A stretch of 37,500 nucleotides of DNA from Granulosicoccus sp964449565 (GTDB lineage Bacteria > Pseudomonadota > Gammaproteobacteria > Granulosicoccales > Granulosicoccaceae), in contig CAYUZB010000025.1 in assembly GCA_964449565.1 (NCBI GenBank), forward strand, positions 1 to 37,500, written 5' to 3'. The notes under the pieces are model-generated. The model ran no database searches and was not told where the DNA came from. It saw only the letters and a program-made list of their open reading frames with translations. Shown here in pieces: positions 1-7,364 of this stretch. The translations under genes and the position numbers were made by a program. Every line of letters starts with the position of its first letter. The stretch's first letter is position 1.

Positions 1-171
1 GGCATCTTCCTGCCCCAGTTTACGGGTCGGCGTAACATCAATCTGCATCGCAAATTCTGGCGTACCGAGTTGTTTCAATACCGGTTTCGGCAGCGTTTCA
101 AGTCCGTTTTCATTCGCCAGATAGACGTACAGGCCCTCCTTGATCGAACTTCGGTATATGTAGCACTGCAT
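1..171 (-). CDS. ycgL: YcgL family protein, N-terminal part (cut by window edge)
   Basis: The reverse strand reads 57 codons from an ATG at 169-171 to the window edge without a stop. The protein begins MQCYIYRSSIKEGLYVYL and continues through a PEFAMQIDVTPTRKL stretch. This matches the start of the small gammaproteobacterial YcgL family (E. coli: CVIYRSS, TYLYV, LAMIL). The full family member is about 90-110 residues, so roughly half is present. The biochemical role of YcgL is not established. The gene is divergent from the Hsp15 gene and leaves almost no intergenic space. Confidence 0.8.
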   Translation of the reverse strand, partial: MQCYIYRSSIKEGLYVYLANENGLETLPKPVLKQLGTPEFAMQIDVTPTRKLGQEDA

Positions 172-199
172 GGTTGTTACACTCTCGGACATTTCGCTG

Positions 200-610
200 A
201 TGAGTGATGCTACACCGAAGCTGCGTATCGATAAGTGGTTATGGGCAGCCCGATTCTTCAAAACGCGAAGTATGGCCAGTGATGCTATTGCAAAAAATCG
301 AGTTCGTGTTGATGGTCAGCGCATCAAGGCTTCGCGCACGATTTCGGTGGGTAACAGGGTGCAGATCGAGAAACCGCCCTACGAGTTCGACGTAACAGTG
401 CTTGGTCTGAGCGACCAGCGGCGTGGTGCGAAAGAGGCTGTATTGCTTTACCAGGAAACAGACGACAGTGTTGAACGCCGGGCCGTGTTGAGTGCGCGCC
501 TGCGCAACGACAGAATGGCCAGATTGGGCGTTGCGGGTGCCGGCCGGCCAAGCAAACGTCAGCGGCGTCAGATCATCCGCTTTCAGAACCAGAATGATGT
601 GGACGAATGA
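200..610 (+). CDS. hslR: Heat shock protein 15 (S4-domain RNA-binding protein)
   Basis: This encodes a small basic protein of 136 residues with an S4 RNA-binding domain at about residues 8-70 (RIDKWLWAARFFKTRSMA, then NRVRVDGQRIKAS). The tail is rich in Arg and Lys. In E. coli, Hsp15 binds stalled 50S subunits carrying nascent peptidyl-tRNA and helps recycle them. The later blocks SDQRRGAKEAVLLYQET and the C-terminal KRQRRQIIRF also match the family. An in-frame ATG at 170 would add ten residues, but its start codon would overlap the ycgL start. The ATG at 200 gives the family's usual length (E. coli 133), so I chose it. Neither start has a strong ribosome binding site. Confidence 0.88.
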   Translation: MSDATPKLRIDKWLWAARFFKTRSMASDAIAKNRVRVDGQRIKASRTISVGNRVQIEKPPYEFDVTVLGLSDQRRGAKEAVLLYQETDDSVERRAVLSARLRNDRMARLGVAGAGRPSKRQRRQIIRFQNQNDVDE

Positions 611-633
611 GTGCCGGGATAACGAGTAAATTC

Positions 634-640
634 GGAGAGA
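634..640 (+). promoter_or_regulatory. Ribosome binding site fixing a TTG start for pcnB
   Basis: GGAGAGA lies 4 bases before the TTG at 645. An in-frame TGA at 642-644 immediately precedes that TTG, so translation cannot start further upstream in this frame. The ATG at 641 is in another frame and meets a stop after three codons. Confidence 0.6.
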
Positions 641-644
641 ATGA

Positions 645-2069
645 TTGCTTAAACGATTGATAGGTTTTTGGTCTGGTCAAGGTGGTGCCAAGGGTGATGC
701 CAGCTCACGAGCCCCCATTATCGTGCCGGCCAACGAACATGACGTTCATGAATCGGACTTCAGTCGCTCCGCATTAAAAGTGCTGAAGAAGCTGGATGAA
801 GCGGGGCACGCTTCCTACCTCGTCGGTGGCGGTGTGCGCGATGCGCTGGTTGGGCTGAAGCCAAAAGATTTTGATATTGCTACCGATGCGAGCCCGGAAA
901 CGGTCAGAAAGCTGTTTCGCAATTCGCGCATCATTGGCCGACGTTTCAAGCTTGTCCACGTTGTCTATGGACGCGAAATCATAGAAGTCGCGACCTTTCG
1001 AGCGGCACATACAAAAGGCGACGGTGGAGAGACTGTGGAATCCGGTCGTATCGTGCGCGACAATGTCTATGGCTCTATTGAAGAAGACGCCTGTCGCCGT
1101 GATTTTTCGGTCAATGCCTTGTATTACAACATTGCGGATGGATCGGTCGTCGACTTCGTGGGAGGTCTGGATGATCTCGATCAGCGTCTGTTCAGACTGA
1201 TCGGTGATCCGGCAACACGTTGCGCCGAAGATCCGGTCCGCGTACTGCGCGCGGTACGTCTGGCAGCCAAGCTCGAATTTGACATGGAAGCCAAAACGCT
1301 TGAGGCGATGCGGGCAAGCTCCAGTGAGCTCGGTTCTACCGCACCGGCAAGACTGTTCGAAGAGGTGCTTAAACTCTTTCAAGGTGGTTACGCCTTACGC
1401 AGCTTTGCCGCCGTGCGTGAACATGATTTGTTGCAGTACCTGTTCCCCTTGTTGAACAAACGTCTTGCCAACCGTGAGCAGAAGCTCGAAACCATGTTGC
1501 AAACAGCGCTTGAAAACACCGACAAGCGTGTTGCAGTGGGTAAACCGATTACCCCGGCTTATCTGCTGGCATTCATGTTGTGGCCCGATGTCGAGGAACG
1601 GGCACTGCGAGATAGCACCGCTGGCATGCCCATACAGGAAGCGATGCGACTTGCCGCGGATGACATCATCAAGGACCAGTTACGTGTCACCTCGATACCG
1701 CGACGCTTTTCCGGTCCTATGCGCGAAATCTGGCACATGCAGCCGCGACTCGAGAGTGCACGAGGTGAGCGCGCCTTGCGTCTGATGGAAGATCGACGTT
1801 TCCGTGCTGCCTACGATTTCCTTTGCTTGCGGGCAAGCGTTGACCCACGCCTTGCAGACGTTGCCAAGTGGTGGACCGATGTGCAACGCCTGCCAGAAGA
1901 TCAAAGAGGGAAGAGTGTCGAAAAACGACCGCTGGCGATGGGTATCTGGGGCAATACCAAGGACGGCGACAGCAAGGCTGCAGGTGCAACTGCGGCGAAG
2001 AAAAAACGTCGGCGTCGGCGTCGGCGCAAGCCGGGTGGCGACAAGAAAGCACCACCTGCGAACTCGTGA
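645..2069 (+). CDS. pcnB: Poly(A) polymerase I
   Basis: The 474-residue protein is close to E. coli PcnB in length (465). It adds 3' poly(A) tails to RNA and so promotes decay of mRNA fragments and small RNAs. The nucleotidyltransferase core is clear: LVGGGVRDALVG at about residue 59, then the metal-binding KDFDIATDA with Asp75 and Asp77, and later the RRDFSVNALYYN block. The head/RNA-binding region follows (DPVRVLRAVRLAAKL). The tail is strongly basic, with a run of seven arginines. The start is TTG at 645, set by the upstream in-frame stop and a good ribosome binding site. The gene overlaps folK through a GTGA junction, so the two are probably translationally coupled. Confidence 0.95.
   Translation: MLKRLIGFWSGQGGAKGDASSRAPIIVPANEHDVHESDFSRSALKVLKKLDEAGHASYLVGGGVRDALVGLKPKDFDIATDASPETVRKLFRNSRIIGRRFKLVHVVYGREIIEVATFRAAHTKGDGGETVESGRIVRDNVYGSIEEDACRRDFSVNALYYNIADGSVVDFVGGLDDLDQRLFRLIGDPATRCAEDPVRVLRAVRLAAKLEFDMEAKTLEAMRASSSELGSTAPARLFEEVLKLFQGGYALRSFAAVREHDLLQYLFPLLNKRLANREQKLETMLQTALENTDKRVAVGKPITPAYLLAFMLWPDVEERALRDSTAGMPIQEAMRLAADDIIKDQLRVTSIPRRFSGPMREIWHMQPRLESARGERALRLMEDRRFRAAYDFLCLRASVDPRLADVAKWWTDVQRLPEDQRGKSVEKRPLAMGIWGNTKDGDSKAAGATAAKKKRRRRRRRKPGGDKKAPPANS
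2007..2024 (+). repeat. Three exact CGTCGG hexamers in the pcnB tail
   Basis: Three head-to-tail copies of CGTCGG encode part of the poly-arginine tail of poly(A) polymerase. Copy number could vary by slippage without changing the frame. Confidence 0.6.
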
Positions 2070-2599
2070 TCAGTTCCGCGCCTGCCCATTGGGTTTACGT
2101 CGCTGTCGGCAGTAATCTCGGTGATCGTGTCGAGCACGTGCACACGGCATGCGCTGACATCGTCGGCATCACAGGTTGCCAATCCTTGCGATTGTCACCT
2201 CTGTACGAAAGTGCTCCCATGGGGCCACAGGATCAAGCTGACTACGTCAACGCGGTTTGTCGATTCCATTGCACACTGTTTCCACATGAGCTGTTGCGAG
2301 CGCTCAAGCGCATCGAGGGACACCATGGGCGAGACTTCGAAGCGGACCGATGGACTGCACGTGCTCTTGATCTGGATATCGTCCTGTTCGGTGATCAAAC
2401 CATCGTCTCAAATGATCTGACTATTCCGCATGCGGGACTCGCGGTGCGCTCGTTCGTGCTGCGGCCTTTGTTCGATCTGGCGCCAACCTTGAGCATTCCG
2501 GGTCATGGTCTGGTTGCGAGCTTGCTGCATGATTGCGAAGATTATTCCATCCGGCCATTTTCCAGTGAGTCAACACTCCCTTCTGAGCCAAATACATGA
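2066..2599 (+). CDS. folK: 2-amino-4-hydroxy-6-hydroxymethyldihydropteridine pyrophosphokinase
   Basis: FolK (HPPK) transfers pyrophosphate from ATP to 6-hydroxymethyl-dihydropterin in folate synthesis. Visible motifs are VAVGSNLGDR near the N terminus and the metal-binding RALDLDIVLFGD block with Asp102 and Asp104, corresponding to the two conserved Asp of E. coli HPPK. The substrate-binding C-terminal PHAGLAVRSFVLRPL block is also present. The GTG at 2066 overlaps the pcnB stop (GTGA) and gives 177 residues, near the usual 160-180. The open frame continues upstream inside pcnB, but that part is not FolK-like. The 3' end overlaps the next gene by ATGA. Confidence 0.93.
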   Translation: MISSAPAHWVYVAVGSNLGDRVEHVHTACADIVGITGCQSLRLSPLYESAPMGPQDQADYVNAVCRFHCTLFPHELLRALKRIEGHHGRDFEADRWTARALDLDIVLFGDQTIVSNDLTIPHAGLAVRSFVLRPLFDLAPTLSIPGHGLVASLLHDCEDYSIRPFSSESTLPSEPNT

Positions 2600-3237
2600 C
2601 GCATCCTTTCATTGCGATTGAAGGTCCAATTGGTGTCGGTAAAACGACCGTCGCCAACCATTTGGCTGAACTGCTCAAGGCGCAATTTTTGTCCGATACC
2701 GAGACGCGCAACCCTTACCTCAAACAGTTTTATCTGGATCCCAAGGCTGTCGCGCTACATGCCCAGTTACATTTTCTTGTTGCGCGTCGTGAAGTGCTGA
2801 AACAGCGCGATATCGAACAACCGGTGAAACCGATCGTTGCTGATTTCATGATTGACAAGGATCGCCTGTTTGCCGAACTGACGCTTGATGAAAACGAGTG
2901 GTGGATGTATGAAAATCTGTACGATCGAATGGTCGAGGACACCCGTCGCCCAACGCTTGTTATCTATCTGCAGGCTCCTCTGGAACGGTTGATTGAGCGC
3001 ATCGAGACACGGGGTTTACGCCACGAACAACGGATAGATAGTACTTATCTTGCTGAATTGGGCAGCCGCTATGAGCGTTTTTTCCACGATTATGACGAAT
3101 CCTCTTTGTTGATTGTCAATACGGAGGAGGTCAATCTGGCCAGCGACCGATCAGCGGTTCAGGCCTTGGCAAAAATGGTCAAAACTCGGCTCGAGGAAGG
3201 TGATGGTGGTCGCCATTTCTGGAATCCAGCCGGGTAA
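2596..3237 (+). CDS. Deoxynucleoside kinase family protein
   Basis: The 213-residue protein has the P-loop GPIGVGKT at residues 10-17 and the overall layout of the deoxyadenosine/deoxyguanosine kinase family. Supporting blocks are ETRNPYLKQFYLDP, the ADFMIDKDRLFAE region, LVIYLQAPLERLIERIETRG and a lid with several Arg. It probably phosphorylates deoxynucleosides for salvage; the preferred base cannot be read from sequence. It follows folK with an ATGA overlap, an arrangement I recall in several gammaproteobacteria. In E. coli the genes after folK are panB and panC, which are absent here. Confidence 0.85.
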   Translation: MTHPFIAIEGPIGVGKTTVANHLAELLKAQFLSDTETRNPYLKQFYLDPKAVALHAQLHFLVARREVLKQRDIEQPVKPIVADFMIDKDRLFAELTLDENEWWMYENLYDRMVEDTRRPTLVIYLQAPLERLIERIETRGLRHEQRIDSTYLAELGSRYERFFHDYDESSLLIVNTEEVNLASDRSAVQALAKMVKTRLEEGDGGRHFWNPAG

Positions 3238-3271
3238 GATTTGCAACTGACAGCACATTGAGTGAAACTGC

Positions 3272-3285
3272 ACCCCCTCTGGGGT
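3272..3285 (+). promoter_or_regulatory. Small hairpin just upstream of the response-regulator ribosome binding site
   Basis: ACCCC at 3272-3276 and GGGGT at 3281-3285 form a perfect 5-bp stem with a 4-base loop. It sits directly before the probable ribosome binding site AGGTAAG and the ATG at 3297. There is no T-run, so it is not a clear terminator. A role is speculative. Confidence 0.25.
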
Positions 3286-3296
3286 AGGTAAGTGAC

Positions 3297-4004
3297 ATGA
3301 CAGAACGGCAAAATCTCCGAATCGCGTTATTGGAAGACAACACTGAGCAGGCGGCGAAGGTCTCAGGCTGGATCGAACACAAGGGATATCATTGCGGAGT
3401 TTTCAACACCGCAGAGGACTTCCAGCGTGCTTTCAGGAAATCCAGCTACGATGTCGTGGTTCTCGACTGGACCTTGCAATCAGGCAGCTCTGGTCTGGAA
3501 GTGCTTCACTGGATCAGAAAGACCCTGACCAGCGATATCCCGATAATCTTTGCCACAGCGCGACAAGACGAAAACGACATCGTGACAGCGCTGCAGGCTG
3601 GCGCTGATGACTACCTGGCCAAGCCGGTTCGCCAGCATGAACTGCTGGCCAGACTGTATGCGCTTGCTCGACGTGCTCAGCCGGAATCTGAAATTCTTGA
3701 GTGTCCGCCCTATGTATTCGATACGTCGAATCGTCAGGTGCGTATGGATGATGAACCCATTAAGCTCACTGAAAAGGAATACGAGCTGGCCTTGTTCTTG
3801 TTCCGCAATCGCGGACGGGTTCTATCACGACAGCACTTGTTGACTTCGGTCTGGGGTACGTCGGCCGAATTGAATACCCGTACGGTCGACACCCACGCCA
3901 GTCGTTTGCGCAAAAAGCTCAAGCTGCTCGCGTCGGAGCGTTGGAAGTTGACATCGATCTACCAGCACGGTTACCGCCTCGAGGAACATACCAGTACAAG
4001 CTGA
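3297..4004 (+). CDS. OmpR/PhoB-type response regulator
   Basis: The protein has 235 residues. The receiver domain (about 7-120) has the acidic pair Glu13/Asp14, phosphoacceptor Asp57 (VVVLDW), the switch Thr87 (FATARQ) and Lys109 (YLAKPV). A winged-helix DNA-binding domain follows (about 135-230) with the typical KLTEKEYELALFLFRNRGRV and TVDTHASRLRKKL blocks. It should bind DNA when phosphorylated. Its partner is almost certainly the CHASE2 kinase 16 bases downstream. A ribosome binding site (AGGTAAG) precedes the ATG. Its regulon is unknown. Confidence 0.93.
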   Translation: MTERQNLRIALLEDNTEQAAKVSGWIEHKGYHCGVFNTAEDFQRAFRKSSYDVVVLDWTLQSGSSGLEVLHWIRKTLTSDIPIIFATARQDENDIVTALQAGADDYLAKPVRQHELLARLYALARRAQPESEILECPPYVFDTSNRQVRMDDEPIKLTEKEYELALFLFRNRGRVLSRQHLLTSVWGTSAELNTRTVDTHASRLRKKLKLLASERWKLTSIYQHGYRLEEHTSTS

Positions 4005-4020
4005 GCATAGTTGCCGGTAG

Positions 4021-6633
4021 ATGGCCACTCGGGTACCTCAGGTATCGCGGCGACGGGGCATCACGATCCTGTGGCTGGCAGGATTTTTGGGTCTTCTGCT
4101 GTGCCTGACATGGGTTCTCGACTGGAGCGAGTCGACGCGAAAGGTTGATCGTCTGCTGCATGACAGTTGGGTTCGTATACACCAACGTGATGCGCCCGAC
4201 GACATCGTCATCGCCGCCATTGATCCTAAAAGTCTTCGGGCGTTAGGCCGTTGGCCCTGGCCAAGAAATTTGCAGGCCCTGATGTACGAACAGCTCGAAC
4301 GTAATGGTGCGAGCGCCGTTGTCATCGATGTTTTGTACACCGAAGCCTCTGATCGTATTCGTAGTGATTCGACGCTTGCTGCCGCGATCGGTAATTTGTC
4401 GGTGAGCATATTGCCGGTCCTGACGGAAGGGCGAAGCGGCTCCGGGAATGGTGTCACTCTGCCATTACCTGATTTGAGCCGCGCCGTGACGGATCTTGGG
4501 CACATCTTCTTGCCGATAGATGATGATGGCATCGTACGCCGGGTCAATCTCAAATCCGGATTCAACCGCCCACATTGGCCAACCTTGTCGTTGGCAGCCT
4601 TGCAAGCAATAGAACCGGATCGGAATTATGACGGTGCACATCTGCCTGGGCGTCGACTGGAAGACACCGCTGTGAACCTTAATTGGGTTCAGGATCACGA
4701 GGTCTACATCCCGTTTTACGGGCCGAGTGGGACCTTTACTCGTATTTCTGCCATTGATCTCATACGTGGCGATGTACCGCAGGACGCCATCGCAGACAAA
4801 ATCATTTTTGTTGGTCTGACAACAACCGGTCTGGGTGATGTTGTGCCGACGCCTGTCTCGGCACTCGATCAACCCGTGCCGGGCATCGAGATTCATGCCA
4901 ATATTTTTGCCGGTCTGCGCGATGGATCACTGGTTACACATATTCATCGCTATATGAATTTGCTGGTTGCCTTCGCACTCATGCCTTTCATGCTGCTCGT
5001 CTACTCGCGGGCACCACCCCAGTGGGGATTGCCAGGTGCCTTGATTGGCGCTGCCGCTCCTGTTCTTCTGAGCTTCTTCCTGTATCGCTATGCGCGGCTC
5101 TGGTACCCACCTTTGGCGGCGAGCTTGCCGATACTGATCAGTTATCTCTTTTGGTCAAGACATCGACTCGGTTTTGTCAACCGATTCTTCGAACGTGAGC
5201 AGGCGAAGCTCGAACCTCATCTGCCACAACGTGACAGTCGCAGTAATAATCTGTTGGCCGATTTCTTCATGCACGCAGCAAGGCATTTACCCATCGATGG
5301 CTGGCGCTTCTCGGCACAAGGTGAGATGTTTGAAGGCGGGGTCGGGTTACCTGAATATCGGGTCGCGGGTGGCGACTCCGAGTGGCGAATTCATCGAGAC
5401 GTTTACGCAAAGGAATTTCCGACTCCGGGCAAGCTGCACATCGAATTGGCCATACCGGATGCGCAGCTTGGTCAGGAAATCACGCGCTATGTCGACACAC
5501 TGGCACGCGTGCAATCGCGTCAATTGCCGCGCCCGATGACAGGCTCGATCGAACGCTTGCAGAACAATGCACGTCGACTAAGTGAACAGATGGCGTGGAT
5601 GCGTAGTATCAAGGTTTTCAGCGAATCAATACTGGCAGGCGGCCCGATTGGCTTCGCCGTATGGAATCCGGTGGGTGAGCAGTTGCGTGGGAATGAGCTG
5701 CTATTGGAAATGGTCCCGAATCTCACAGCCCGCAACGAACTGTTTGATTTTTTGCTGGCTATTGGTCGTCAACCGCAACAGGGCGACGATAAAGAGCATC
5801 TAAACGGCTTGCTGTTGCGTGGAGAGCCCTGGCAGGTCATCCATACTGATTCGAAGGTTGAGCGTGAATTGATCATCAACTTCAGTGCTGTTGGTGAGAC
5901 CTTGCGCGATCGATTGATCTGCGCGAGCGTTTTAGATGTTTCGGATATTCGAAGCGCGGAAAGAGCGCGAGCGGAGATGGTTGACTACTTGTCACACGAT
6001 TTGCGTTCACCGCTGATATCAGCTCTGTACCTGCTTGAAGGCGAGAGTTCGGAATCGAAGAAGAATATCGATATGGAAGCAAAGGCAAGGATCGAAAACA
6101 ACATTCACCATAGTTTGTCGATGATGGACGATCTGTTGAGTGTTGCTCGGGCTGATAGTCTGACTGAGGAATCTTTTACAGAGTTGTTGTTCAATGCGGT
6201 GCTCGATAATGTGCTGGATCAGCTGATGCCGCAAGCGCGTAACGCCAGGGTGAAATTTGATATCGAGACATCTGACGTCGACTTCTGGATGGACGGAGAT
6301 GCCGGTTCTCTCGAACGTGCCGTGAGCAACATCATCGGCAATGCGATCAAATATTCACCGTCTGACACGAAGATACATATCAGTTTGTCCGAGGATAATG
6401 GCAACGCGCAGCTTGTCGTCACTGATGAAGGTATTGGCATTGATCCGGCCATGGCGGATCAACTGTTCACACGCTTCAAGCGCGATTCCAAGGTGGCTGA
6501 TCAGTTCAAGGGAATTGGACTTGGTCTGGCGCTTGTGTCGCGCGTCGTTCGCCAGCATCGTGGAACAGTCAAGGCCAGTTCGGTTGAAAACGGTACACGA
6601 ATTACCCTGTGTTTACCGATCAAGAGCTTGTAG
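4021..6633 (+). CDS. CHASE2-domain membrane sensor histidine kinase
   Basis: This is an 870-residue sensor kinase. The first membrane helix (about 14-34) leads into a periplasmic CHASE2 domain (about 40-305), with PDDIVIAAIDPKSLRALGRW and GASAVVIDVLY as hallmarks. Three closely spaced membrane helices follow (about 310-385), the usual CHASE2 arrangement. A poorly defined region and a PAS-like segment (about 525-645) precede the kinase core. The phosphoacceptor is His659 in YLSHDLRSPL. The ATPase domain shows the N box (Asn774 in NIIGNAIKY), the G1 box DEGIGIDP and the G2 box GIGLGLALV. No receiver domain is fused, so it should signal through the upstream regulator. The CHASE2 ligand class is not known. 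Confidence 0.93.
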   Translation: MATRVPQVSRRRGITILWLAGFLGLLLCLTWVLDWSESTRKVDRLLHDSWVRIHQRDAPDDIVIAAIDPKSLRALGRWPWPRNLQALMYEQLERNGASAVVIDVLYTEASDRIRSDSTLAAAIGNLSVSILPVLTEGRSGSGNGVTLPLPDLSRAVTDLGHIFLPIDDDGIVRRVNLKSGFNRPHWPTLSLAALQAIEPDRNYDGAHLPGRRLEDTAVNLNWVQDHEVYIPFYGPSGTFTRISAIDLIRGDVPQDAIADKIIFVGLTTTGLGDVVPTPVSALDQPVPGIEIHANIFAGLRDGSLVTHIHRYMNLLVAFALMPFMLLVYSRAPPQWGLPGALIGAAAPVLLSFFLYRYARLWYPPLAASLPILISYLFWSRHRLGFVNRFFEREQAKLEPHLPQRDSRSNNLLADFFMHAARHLPIDGWRFSAQGEMFEGGVGLPEYRVAGGDSEWRIHRDVYAKEFPTPGKLHIELAIPDAQLGQEITRYVDTLARVQSRQLPRPMTGSIERLQNNARRLSEQMAWMRSIKVFSESILAGGPIGFAVWNPVGEQLRGNELLLEMVPNLTARNELFDFLLAIGRQPQQGDDKEHLNGLLLRGEPWQVIHTDSKVERELIINFSAVGETLRDRLICASVLDVSDIRSAERARAEMVDYLSHDLRSPLISALYLLEGESSESKKNIDMEAKARIENNIHHSLSMMDDLLSVARADSLTEESFTELLFNAVLDNVLDQLMPQARNARVKFDIETSDVDFWMDGDAGSLERAVSNIIGNAIKYSPSDTKIHISLSEDNGNAQLVVTDEGIGIDPAMADQLFTRFKRDSKVADQFKGIGLGLALVSRVVRQHRGTVKASSVENGTRITLCLPIKSL

Positions 6634-6649
6634 ACCTAAAGCTTAAATT

Positions 6650-7312
6650 CTAAGACGCCAGAGTGATCTCTTCGACCTTGCCGTCGTCAAAGCCGAGAAT
6701 CAATTCATCGGCGGGTCGTGCAGCGAACAGTCCGTTGGTCACGACTCCGGGGATGGCATTGAGTTGGGCTTCGAGTTTTATTGCGTCATCAATTTCGAAG
6801 CCAAAGCAATCGAGAATGATGTTGCCATTATCCGTGGCAGGGCCTTCCCGGTACTCGGGATCAGCGCCAAGCTGGACAATCTGACGGGCGACAAAACTGC
6901 GCGCCATCGGAATGACTTCCACCGGCAAGGGAAACGTGCCGAGGGTATCAACTTTTTTGCTTGCGTCGGCGATACAGACGAATCGGTGGCTCGCGCCGGC
7001 GACGATCTTCTCTCGGGTCAGTGCGCCACCGCCACCTTTAATCAGTTGCAGTTTGGCATTGGATTCGTCTGCGCCGTCGACGTACAGATCGAGCGCGCCG
7101 GTCATGTTCAGGTCCATCACTTCATAGCCATGCTTTTTCAGCAAACGGGTGCTCGCTTCTGAGCTCGACACCGCGCCTTCGAGCGAAACACGCCGCTCAG
7201 CCAGGGTTTCAATGAAGATATTGACTGTTGAACCTGAGCCAATACCAAGAACCGTATCGGGTTTGACGTGTGCGAGAGCAGCAATGGCTGCCGCCTGTTT
7301 ACCTGGATGCAT
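6650..7312 (-). CDS. rpiA: Ribose-5-phosphate isomerase A
   Basis: RpiA interconverts ribose 5-phosphate and ribulose 5-phosphate in the pentose phosphate pathway. From the ATG at 7310-7312 the protein is 220 residues, matching E. coli (219). Key motifs align: GIGSGSTV phosphate-binding loop, DGADE at 79-83, KGGGGALTREK at 92-102 with the presumed catalytic base Glu101. The frame is open 26 codons further upstream, but that extension resembles nothing in the family and would overlap ilvA, so I rejected it. The gene is divergent from ilvA (52 bases apart) and converges on the sensor kinase. Confidence 0.95.
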   Translation of the reverse strand: MHPGKQAAAIAALAHVKPDTVLGIGSGSTVNIFIETLAERRVSLEGAVSSSEASTRLLKKHGYEVMDLNMTGALDLYVDGADESNAKLQLIKGGGGALTREKIVAGASHRFVCIADASKKVDTLGTFPLPVEVIPMARSFVARQIVQLGADPEYREGPATDNGNIILDCFGFEIDDAIKLEAQLNAIPGVVTNGLFAARPADELILGFDDGKVEEITLAS

Positions 7313-7364
7313 GGGCGAAAGTGTCAGAAACAGAGTACATTGATGGGCCGATTCCCGACCATGC

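Noticed and set aside
774..1382. 202-codon open frame on the minus strand inside pcnB
   Set aside because: It lies wholly opposite a clearly recognised gene, has no recognisable motif and no ribosome binding site; it is a shadow frame.
1868..2065. Upstream 66-codon extension of folK inside pcnB
   Set aside because: The extension is out-of-frame pcnB sequence with low-complexity Arg/Cys content; GTG at 2066 gives the normal FolK size.
4038..4565. 175-codon minus-strand frame inside the CHASE2 kinase gene
   Set aside because: Arg/Ser-rich composition typical of an antisense shadow; the plus-strand gene is unambiguous.
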